Shown here: one piece after another, positions 6,342 through 11,344 of the stretch
Numbering within the stretch: position 1 is the first letter of the stretch
Layout: each line of letters begins with the position of its first letter
Assembly (NCBI GenBank): GCA_031289285.1
Contig: JAITPT010000255.1
Location: forward strand, 1-11,344
From: Puniceicoccales bacterium
GTDB lineage: Bacteria > Verrucomicrobiota > Verrucomicrobiia > Opitutales > UBA953
Direction: 5' to 3'
DNA: 11,344 nt
Notes under the pieces: generated by a model
Databases searched by the model: none
Told to the model about the DNA's origin: nothing
The model's input: the letters and a program-made list of their open reading frames with translations, nothing else
Program-made: the position numbers and the translations under genes

Positions 6342-8102
6342 ATGAGCTTTTTTCCGCCGCCCGTCTCTCCCAGCCGCCTACGTCATAAATCCCTCGCGCC
6401 TTCCGCCGATAAAAAACTGCCGTTTCTCATGCGGGTTGTGCTTGTAGGCTTTGCGCTGATTTCTCTCACGATTGCGGGTTTCTTCATTGTGGTGGGTGGG
6501 GTCATGCCCATCGCAGCTTATGTTAATAGTGGCTCGTGGGAAACAACTCCTTGTGAAATTACCGAGAGCAAAGTCGTCGAGGGCAAAGCCATTGATGGCA
6601 AGGAAGGGAGCTTCAAGTTAGAAATCCGCTACGCCTACACATTTCAGGGGGAAACATTCACGTCGGCGGCGATTAACCCCAAAGCGTATGCGCAGAAAAC
6701 ATTGACCAGGGCCGAAGCGCACACAATCGCCGAGCGCTATCCCAAGGGGAAAAAGTTGACCTGCAAAGTTAACCAAAACTCGCCCGAAGAGGCGTGTCTG
6801 GAACGCCCGTCTCCCACAGAGTCACTTTTCGTGTTGGGGCTTATAGTTTCGGGCACTCTTCTTGTTAGCATCGCTATCCTCGTGTATGCGCTTGGTATTT
6901 TTCCGCGAAAGAAAAAGACGGATTTGGCGCAGCCTGTCTCCGACAATCCGTTCACCGCGCCGCCAGAGAAAAAACGTGTTGCAAGTCCCCTTGAAAAACT
7001 ACTTCCGTTTATTCTCGGCATTGTGTTTTTTTTCGCTGGAAGCGCGATAGTAGTGTTCTTTTATATAATCCCGCTCCGCCAACAACAGCAAAGCATGAGT
7101 TGGGTCGAAACTCCTTGCCATGTATTGAAAAGCGAAGTCAAAACACACAGTGGCGAAAAGGGGAGTGTCACCTATTCCGTTTATATTTGCTATGAATATA
7201 AATGGGAGGAGAAAAAATACATCGGGGAGAAATATGATTTTTCAATTGGGAGTGATAATATCGCGATGGGTGCTAAACACGAAGTTGTTCGCCAACACCC
7301 GCCCGGGCTGAAAACCGTTTGTTTTGTGAACCCCGATAATCCCCACGAAGCGGTGTTGGCGCGAACGATGGGCGATGCGGTATGGATTTTCCCCGCGATG
7401 GGTGGCGTCTTTGCGATTGTGGGCTTTTTGACTTTTATATTCAGCATCAGAATGGCGTGTAAAAGAAACAAGACCGCCGTCCATACAGGCGCACCTGTCG
7501 CCTATATTGACAAACCCATCGCCCCGCTCCAGCAAACGCATGGAAATTGGGTTGCTTTTTTGTTTCTCGCTGCGTTCGCGATTGGTTGGTGTTATGTGAT
7601 GTTTGGTCAGATAATCCCCGAAATGCTTAGTGTGTTCAAAGAAGCAGATGGTGTGGATTTGATTTTCAAACTTTCTTCATTCATGCTTGCTTTGATGGGA
7701 ATTATCCCTGTCCTTTTAGCACTACGCCTCGGCCTGACGTCGTTTGTGCCCAAGACGATTGTCGAAATGAAACCCGTTATACGTGCTGGAGAAATGGCGT
7801 CGCTGCGCTGGCGCATCTGTGGCAAGGTGAACAGTGTGCTCTGGTTAAAGTTAAAACTCTGTGGCGAGGAGAGGTTTCATCGAGGACAAGAGGAAGAAAA
7901 GAACGCTGTCGAGGAGCTGGAATTGCTGAATATACGCGGCCCCTTGACGGCCAATTCGGGAGAATTGACGTTTGAGTTGCCTGCCGATGTCCCTTTATCC
8001 GGCGAATACGAAACCCGCAAAATCGAATGGGAAGTCGAAGCAAAACTCAAACTCTCCTTCTTCCCCGCAAAAACAACCCGCTTCAAGATAACCGTCGCGT
8101 AG
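6342..8102 (+). CDS. Membrane protein with two tandem DUF3592 domains and C-terminal beta-rich domain
   Basis: The start ATG at 6342 gives 586 residues. The same frame is open back to 5829, but that part crosses the LysM gene and the repeats and is not credible. There are six likely membrane segments at about 30-58, 161-187, 220-243, 357-380, 414-438 and 461-485. The first DUF3592 domain (about 65-157) begins SWETTPCEI and ends with KLTCKVNQNSPEEACLER. The second (about 253-351) begins SWVETPCHV and ends with TVCFVNPDNPHEAVLAR. Both domains lie between membrane segments and are likely on the same outer face. Residues about 500-586 are predicted beta strands (ELTFELPADVPLSGEY, KIEWEVEAKLKLSFFP), like the arrestin-like tail seen in some DUF3592 proteins. 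The function of the family is unknown. Base composition is less GC-rich than parB or queA. No Shine-Dalgarno is visible. Confidence 0.85.
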   Translation: MSFFPPPVSPSRLRHKSLAPSADKKLPFLMRVVLVGFALISLTIAGFFIVVGGVMPIAAYVNSGSWETTPCEITESKVVEGKAIDGKEGSFKLEIRYAYTFQGETFTSAAINPKAYAQKTLTRAEAHTIAERYPKGKKLTCKVNQNSPEEACLERPSPTESLFVLGLIVSGTLLVSIAILVYALGIFPRKKKTDLAQPVSDNPFTAPPEKKRVASPLEKLLPFILGIVFFFAGSAIVVFFYIIPLRQQQQSMSWVETPCHVLKSEVKTHSGEKGSVTYSVYICYEYKWEEKKYIGEKYDFSIGSDNIAMGAKHEVVRQHPPGLKTVCFVNPDNPHEAVLARTMGDAVWIFPAMGGVFAIVGFLTFIFSIRMACKRNKTAVHTGAPVAYIDKPIAPLQQTHGNWVAFLFLAAFAIGWCYVMFGQIIPEMLSVFKEADGVDLIFKLSSFMLALMGIIPVLLALRLGLTSFVPKTIVEMKPVIRAGEMASLRWRICGKVNSVLWLKLKLCGEERFHRGQEEEKNAVEELELLNIRGPLTANSGELTFELPADVPLSGEYETRKIEWEVEAKLKLSFFPAKTTRFKITVA

Positions 8103-8113
8103 AAAGGTGCGAG

Positions 8114-8158
8114 ATAGGACGTATAGGTCTTATAGGGCATATAGGACGTATAGGTCCT
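8114..8158. repeat. Five-unit 9-bp tandem repeat (ATAGGNCNT)
   Basis: Units ATAGGACGT, ATAGGTCTT, ATAGGGCAT, ATAGGACGT and ATAGGTCCT follow without gaps, beginning 11 nt after the DUF3592 stop. A sixth decayed unit, ATAATGCCC, may follow. Units are partly self-complementary (AGGACC/GGTCCT types), so the tract can fold. The 9-bp period keeps one frame open as Ile-Gly-Arg/His/Pro triplets. Confidence 0.85.
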
Positions 8159-8206
8159 ATAATGCCCGCCGCCCACCTCTGCCAACCTCCCCTGCCCGCT
8201 GGCCCG

Positions 8207-8224
8207 CCCGCCGACACCGCTTTC
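8207..8224. repeat. Half copy of the large-palindrome repeat
   Basis: CCCGCCGACACCGCTTTC is identical to the right flank of the palindrome at 10848-10914 and, inverted, to that at 11038-11105. The other half is not recognisable here. Confidence 0.65.
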
Positions 8225-8278
8225 CCGAGGGGTGTGGCGTGTCGGGGCACTTTGTGGAAAAACCGTGCGAGTGAAAAA

Positions 8279-8305
8279 CCGCAGATAACACAGATAGCGC
8301 AGATG
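8279..8305. repeat. CCGCAGAT-type dispersed repeat, single arm
   Basis: CCGCAGATAACACAGATAGC followed by GCAGATG matches the left arm of the element at 10726-10810 with one substitution and one indel. It is built from approximate repeats of GCAGAT/ACAGAT. Confidence 0.7.
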
Positions 8306-8323
8306 TGAGAAGAGCGGCGCCTG

Positions 8324-8400
8324 AGGGAGGGGGAGAGCGGGTGGGGCGAGTGGCGGAAGGGCGAGAGGGGAGGCGTGAGTGGGGGCGGCGGGGGGGAGTG
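8324..8400. other. G-rich strand-asymmetric tract
   Basis: The plus strand here is nearly all purine, with many runs of three or more G (GGGAGGGGGAG, GGGGCG, GGGCGAGAGGGGAGG, GGGGGCGGCGGGGGGG). It has the run spacing needed for G-quadruplex folding on the plus strand. No coding signal is seen. Confidence 0.5.
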
Positions 8401-8404
8401 GTTT

Positions 8405-8568
8405 AACCTAAAAACGGCAGTTAATGCGGGCGATTTTGCACAATCTTTTGGCCGTCTGCGGCTTGCGCTTTCCGCTCCACGCACCGCAAGGTGCGCGTCG
8501 GGAAAGCGCAAACCACAGCCGCCTCAAAATCTTGCGCAAACCCATCCCGCTGAACTGCCGTTCTTAGG
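8405..8568. repeat. ~160-bp foldback (MITE-like) element
   Basis: The left end CCTAAAAACGGCAGTT (8407-8422) is the inverse complement of 8553-8568 with one mismatch. The inverted homology continues with small gaps through the whole element. TTGCGCTTTCC (8463-8473) pairs with GGAAAGCGCAA (8501-8511), and the tip CGCACC-GCAA-GGTGCG (8480-8495) closes with a GNRA-type tetraloop. It holds no gene. Lying between two convergent genes, it could also act as a bidirectional terminator. Whether it moves with the help of a transposase encoded elsewhere is unknown. Confidence 0.8.
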
Positions 8569-8602
8569 ATAAAACAGTTGCCTTGTTTGCCTATCAGGTT
8601 TC

Positions 8603-9877
8603 TTATTTGAAAGAATTTTGTTTTAGCGCGGCTTGGACAGCGGCACGGAGAGCAGGGCTTTCGGATTGGAGAAGAGATTGCAGAAGCGGCAAGTCAGTTT
8701 TATTGCCGTGTTTGCCGAGGGCGGAGATAGCCGCTTCCCGTAGTGGAGTGGGCTGTGCGTCGTCGGGTGCCCATTCACGCGCTAACAGCACAGTGGACGC
8801 TTCGCCCGCATCGGCAGCAATTGTCATGGCCACCGTTCGCTCCTGCACAGGAATTGATTGCGCCTTGGCGAGGTTGATTGCTAATTTACCAAGTTCGTCG
8901 TGCGTTAACGCAAAACGGGGAACCTCAACTGCAACCTCGTTTTCGCCAACCCATTTATTGACGATTTCCATTTTCTTTGTGTTCCCTGCCATGCGCGACA
9001 GCACTTGGAGGGCTTTAATAGAAAAGAGAGGACGAGTGCTCTTTGCCGCCTCTTTCAATGTTGATGCAATAAGTTTTCGCGATTCGGTGCCAGTGACTTT
9101 GGTCCAAAGCATATCCCAGAGCTGGAGATTTTCTATTTGCCACTCAACACCAAGCGCGGGATTTGAAAACATCTCAATATAATACTTGATGAACTCGGCG
9201 GGAATAGCATCCGCCTTATAGAAAGTTGCAAGAAGAACCCGTTTTTTTAATTGCGCAAATTGTTTTGCGGAAAGTGAGTCGGAAGATGGCGGTTTTTCAA
9301 GAAAAGATTGTAATGCTGTGACAGCATCCCATTCACGAGTATAGTGGGTGAAAACTCCCACTGCTCTCATACGCGCCTCGAAAGATTTTTCTGGTATTTC
9401 GCCTCTGATAATACACAAGAAGAACGGGTGTTTTCCGCAACCTTTCTCTATAAGCTCTGGCGAAGCGATGGAAAAACGAGACTCTCTTTGATACGGTTGA
9501 ACTTCCGTAATCTCCAGATAAGAATTCGGCTCGTATAACTCACACCCGTCAATGTCAACCGTCAAAATTTCCTTTCCTGCGTAACGAAGATATCTGCCCT
9601 TCGTTAATTCGTTGACAACTTTGTAATCGCTAAAATATACGCCGCTTAAAAACGTCCCCCGTTGCAATACTTGGCTGACACCCCTCTTCCGATTTCTTGA
9701 CCTATAAATATAGTATTCCACGCGACCGTTGCGTTTGATTTTACAGAGGCAAAGTCCATAGGGATCTACCTCGTTTTCTTTTGGAGTTTTTTTTAGTTCC
9801 TCCAGAGTAATAGGAGGCAACGCATTCGCAAAACAAGCGAACCAGAGAAACGAAAAAACAAGTATTGCGTATTTCAT
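8603..9877 (-). CDS. Exported HEAT-repeat-like protein, candidate immunity partner of the Rhs tip
   Basis: The protein has 424 residues. Residues 1-19 are a signal peptide (MKYAILVFSFLWFACFANA), so it is likely periplasmic; the Cys at 15 is not in a good lipobox. The N-terminal half (about 20-165) is a beta-rich region I do not recognise. The C-terminal half, from about 265, is a series of helical pairs typical of HEAT-like repeats: TRPLFSIKALQVLSRMAG, LREAAISALGKHGNKTDLPL and LQSESPALRAAVQAALKQ. The start is well set: AGGAGG lies 6 nt before ATG 9877, and ATGA overlaps the stop of the upstream gene by 4 nt, so the two are translationally coupled. By the organisation known for Rhs and other polymorphic toxins, the gene directly after a toxin tip is usually its immunity gene. 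That role is an inference here. It is less GC-rich than parB and queA. Confidence 0.82.
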   Translation of the reverse strand: MKYAILVFSFLWFACFANALPPITLEELKKTPKENEVDPYGLCLCKIKRNGRVEYYIYRSRNRKRGVSQVLQRGTFLSGVYFSDYKVVNELTKGRYLRYAGKEILTVDIDGCELYEPNSYLEITEVQPYQRESRFSIASPELIEKGCGKHPFFLCIIRGEIPEKSFEARMRAVGVFTHYTREWDAVTALQSFLEKPPSSDSLSAKQFAQLKKRVLLATFYKADAIPAEFIKYYIEMFSNPALGVEWQIENLQLWDMLWTKVTGTESRKLIASTLKEAAKSTRPLFSIKALQVLSRMAGNTKKMEIVNKWVGENEVAVEVPRFALTHDELGKLAINLAKAQSIPVQERTVAMTIAADAGEASTVLLAREWAPDDAQPTPLREAAISALGKHGNKTDLPLLQSLLQSESPALRAAVQAALKQNSFK

Positions 9878-10461
9878 TTTTTACCTCCTATCTTTTCTGT
9901 GCAGTGTTTATTTTTCCTATCCTTTTTGTCGAGATCAATACCTCCGCAAGGAACACACAAGTAACCACAAGATTTTTTATACCCCTCTTTTCCCGCCACA
10001 TCTCCCGGCGTTTCCCATTTTTTCTTCGCTCTGTCTTGACAGATGAATCTGTAGCAATTGCCGTTAGAATCATTTTGCATATCGCCCGGAATATCGCCCC
10101 CTCCCCAATCTCCCCAAGGAAGACTCGGAGGAACTTTATTGTTTTGCGGTGCTTTAATAAGCGTTTGCAATTCATAGGTATTGACGTCTTTTATATCTGC
10201 GTTGTTCTCGGAGAAATTGGTAGCCAAGAAGGTCGGGACGCCAAAGGCGGTGTAGTTGAGGCGTTGTTGTATAGTGCCGTCGGGAGTGGCGACGAGGGCG
10301 GTGGTGCTGTGCATGGCGTCGCTCAGGACATAGTGGCGGGTGCGGCGAGAGAGACCATCGTATTGATAAAGCTCGTCGAGGAGATTGCTTGTGGCGACGC
10401 CGTTGCCAGCAAGCGTGTCGGAGGCGCCAGAGTTGGAAGCGGAGTCGGATGTTTGTGACAT
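9874..10461 (-). CDS. Orphan Rhs C-terminal fragment with short Cys-containing tip
   Basis: The 195-residue frame begins at ATG 10461 with a Ser/Ala/Thr-rich leader and no ribosome site. Residues about 28-84 are Rhs/YD-repeat core (ELYQYDGLSRRTRHY, YVLSDAMHSTTALVATPDGT, RLNYTAFGVPTFL). The rest of the core, the long Rhs body and the usual DPxG-type cleavage motif are missing; an in-frame stop lies upstream. From about residue 85 a non-Rhs tip follows: PWGDWGGGDIPGD, NGNCYRFICQDRAKKKW, and Cys at 136, 141, 165, 169, 172 and 187, with a CxxxCxxC cluster and a basic end. Composition shifts at this junction: 39 of 60 bases are G/C in 10261-10320 but 23 of 60 in 10021-10080. This matches the known pattern of exchangeable Rhs toxin tips. 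It may be a displaced orphan cassette or a decaying remnant; the tip's activity is not identifiable. Confidence 0.72.
   Translation of the reverse strand: MSQTSDSASNSGASDTLAGNGVATSNLLDELYQYDGLSRRTRHYVLSDAMHSTTALVATPDGTIQQRLNYTAFGVPTFLATNFSENNADIKDVNTYELQTLIKAPQNNKVPPSLPWGDWGGGDIPGDMQNDSNGNCYRFICQDRAKKKWETPGDVAGKEGYKKSCGYLCVPCGGIDLDKKDRKNKHCTEKIGGKK
9878..9889 (-). promoter_or_regulatory. Strong Shine-Dalgarno AGGAGG for the HEAT-like gene
   Basis: AGGAGGTAAAAAATG reads into the start at 9877 on the minus strand. The site lies inside the last codons of the upstream Rhs fragment. The other genes in this window have weak or no such site, so it marks this gene as translated independently and efficiently. 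Confidence 0.85.
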
Positions 10462-10631
10462 GAGAGATAAACGTTGAAGGTGAAAGTGACTGAACTGAGG
10501 TCGCGCTTGGATACGGTTATGGAAGAATTGTCAAGCCCCCGAATGAAGTTTTTTTCGCAAAAATTGTAGGTTGTTTGTTTTGAAGTAGTTAAGGGCTATT
10601 ATTTTTTTGAGAATGTGGAGAGGAAGTGAGT

Positions 10632-10708
10632 GAAAGCGGCGGCGCAGCGTGTGTTGCGGTGGCACGGGCGGGACGCCCGTGTCGCAACACACACATAAAA
10701 ACGCTTTC
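10632..10708. repeat. Nested REP-like hairpin
   Basis: CACGGGCG (10663-10670), loop GGA, CGCCCGTG (10674-10681) form the inner stem. GTGTGTTGCG (10649-10658) pairs with CGCAACACAC (10683-10692), and GAAAGCG (10632-10638) with CGCTTTC (10702-10708). The core shares 23 identical bases with 11127-11149. Confidence 0.85.
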
Positions 10709-10725
10709 CAGCCTCCCAAATTTTT

Positions 10726-10810
10726 AGCCGCAGATGACACAGATGAGCGCAGATAAAAAGAAAAGAGGACATCTAAAATATCTGCGGTTTCCGCGTTATC
10801 TGCGGTTAAG
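10726..10810. repeat. CCGCAGAT-type inverted-arm repeat
   Basis: The left arm holds CCGCAGATGACACAGATGAG and CGCAGAT. The right arm holds ATCTGCGGTTTCCGCG and TTATCTGCGGTTAAG, its approximate inverse complement. Between them is an A/G-rich centre. A single-arm copy lies at 8279-8305. Confidence 0.75.
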
Positions 10811-10847
10811 AATTGGGGAAACAGGGGTGGCCCGGGCGGTGACAGGG

Positions 10848-10914
10848 CGTTTTTTTGGAGTGCGGTGGCAGAGGGTGCGACGTGATAACGTAGCACCCGC
10901 CGACACCGCTTTCA
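10848..10914 (+). repeat. Large imperfect palindrome, copy A
   Basis: The left flank TGGAGTGCGGTGGCAGAGGG (10856-10875) and right flank CCCGCCGACACCGCTTTCA (10896-10914) are themselves partly complementary. They enclose a stem GGGTGC-G-ACGT, loop GATA, ACGT-A-GCACCC. Both flanks recur exactly, inverted, in copy B at 11038-11105, while the inner stem differs. Confidence 0.85.
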
Positions 10915-10940
10915 CAGCCGCAGTCACTCACCATTACCAT

Positions 10941-10980
10941 CGCAGCCGCAACCGCAACCGCAACCGCAGCCGCAACCGCA
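10941..10980. repeat. Hexamer tandem repeat CGCARC
   Basis: About six and a half units of CGCAGC/CGCAAC lie between the two inverted palindromes. Translated, the tract gives Arg-Asn/Ser or Cys-Gly dipeptides in spurious frames. Confidence 0.85.
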
Positions 10981-11037
10981 AACACCGCTTTCGCAGACTC
11001 CGAGACCGCAAGAGTTACCAGTGTCTTTCTGCTGCGG

Positions 11038-11105
11038 TGAAAGCGGTGTCGGCGGGCGCGGAGATGAACTCCGCGCCCTCTGCCACCGCACTCCATAAAA
11101 AAGCG
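11038..11105 (-). repeat. Large imperfect palindrome, copy B (inverted)
   Basis: The flanks are exact inverse complements of those of copy A (19 and 20 bases). The inner stem is GGGCGCGGAG (11054-11063), loop ATGAA, CTCCGCGCCC (11069-11078), perfectly paired but different from copy A. Both copies continue into a short A or T run and then GCG-type bases. Confidence 0.85.
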
Positions 11106-11124
11106 TCGTGCTCGTGTGCGCGGT

Positions 11125-11147
11125 GACACGGGCGGGACGCCCGTGTC
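11125..11147. repeat. REP-like hairpin, second copy
   Basis: GACACGGGCG, loop GGA, CGCCCGTGTC form a perfect 10-bp stem, with GTGTGC (11114-11119) and GCACAC (11160-11165) as outer complementary hexamers. Confidence 0.85.
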
Positions 11148-11173
11148 GCGTGTGCGTCAGCACACCTACCCCG

Positions 11174-11344
11174 CTACCGCAAAAAGCATTTTTATTTCCC
11201 CTCAAAATGGGCGTAGATGCCGACTACACCGTCATCCGCAGACATTTTTGTGTATCAGGTTTCCAACGACAACCGCCGCGCACACTGCCCCTCCGTCGCC
11301 GCAAAAGCACATTTGCATTTCCCCAAAACGGGCGGAGAACGCGA
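11174..11344. repeat. Divergent ~50-bp direct repeat, second copy reaching the window edge
   Basis: 11174-11223 and 11296-11344 align as CGCAAAAAGCATTTTTATTT / CGCAAAAGCACATTTGCATT, then CCCC(T)CAAAATGGGCG / CCCCAAAACGGGCGG, ending ATGCCGA / AACGCGA. A 72-bp spacer with no recognisable feature lies between them. Confidence 0.5.

Larger units (their letters stand above)
10462..11344. other. Gene-poor, repeat-dense region
   Basis: No credible complete gene is seen in these 883 bases. The region is a mosaic of the palindromes and tandem repeats listed separately. A TTGACA at 10534-10529 on the minus strand could serve as a -35 box for the Rhs fragment, but no good -10 follows at 16-18 nt. A frame open from ATG 11217 to the window end on the plus strand (42 codons) overlaps the terminal direct repeat and has no coding support. 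Confidence 0.6.

Noticed and set aside
8083..8511. 142-codon minus-strand frame in the gap
   Set aside because: It is made of the 9-bp tandem repeat (Ile-Arg-Pro triplets), the CCGCAGAT repeat and the G-rich tract, so it is repeat-derived.
10941..11165. CRISPR array
   Set aside because: The repeats are contiguous hexamers or single palindromes with no regular unique spacers and no cas genes.
10531..11205. Frames of about 90-130 codons in the right-hand repeat region
   Set aside because: They translate hairpins, hexamers and palindromes; no start signal or protein family is seen.
11192..11245. Tiny minus-strand frame ending HFEGK
   Set aside because: Only 17 codons, overlapping the divergent repeat, with a stop just upstream and no ribosome site.

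Overview
This window reads as chromosomal DNA from a GC-rich Gram-negative bacterium, most likely Verrucomicrobiota and possibly Opitutales-like. That placement is an inference. It rests on the mix of housekeeping genes (parB, queA) with an exported glycoside-hydrolase-like protein, the near absence of Shine-Dalgarno sites, and the dense load of dispersed palindromic intergenic repeats. No rRNA, tRNA, CRISPR array or intact transposase gene was seen.

Layout. From right to left on the minus strand, an exported coiled-coil/LysM protein (6080-5358) is followed by parB (5291-4302) and queA (4262-2991), separated by 66 and 39 nt and probably one transcription unit. Next come a small unrecognised basic protein (2857-2339) and the 5' 717 codons of a secreted glycoside-hydrolase-like protein that runs off the left edge (2152-1). 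On the plus strand, diverging from the LysM gene across a repeat-bearing spacer, lies a six-segment membrane protein with two DUF3592 domains and a C-terminal beta-rich domain (6342-8102). It converges on a minus-strand two-gene unit. The first gene there is an orphan Rhs-core fragment fused to a short cysteine-containing tip (10461-9874). The second is an exported protein with HEAT-like repeats (9877-8603), whose ATG overlaps the first gene's stop by 4 nt and has a perfect AGGAGG, the only strong ribosome binding site I saw in the window.

The gene-free stretches 8103-8602 and 10462-11344 are mosaics of small mobile or structured repeats. They hold a ~160 bp foldback element with a GCAA-capped tip, REP-like hairpins with a conserved GC-rich core, a pair of inverted ~67 bp palindromes whose inner stems differ but stay paired, CCGCAGAT-type repeats, a 9-bp tandem repeat, a hexamer tandem repeat and a divergent ~50 bp direct repeat at the right edge. 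A related hairpin appears to have entered queA in frame, adding a short peptide before the conserved AVGTTS motif.

The best candidate for something new is the Rhs-tip/HEAT pair, which is organised like a displaced polymorphic-toxin cassette with its cognate immunity gene. The in-frame palindrome in queA and the compensated stems of the repeat families come next.
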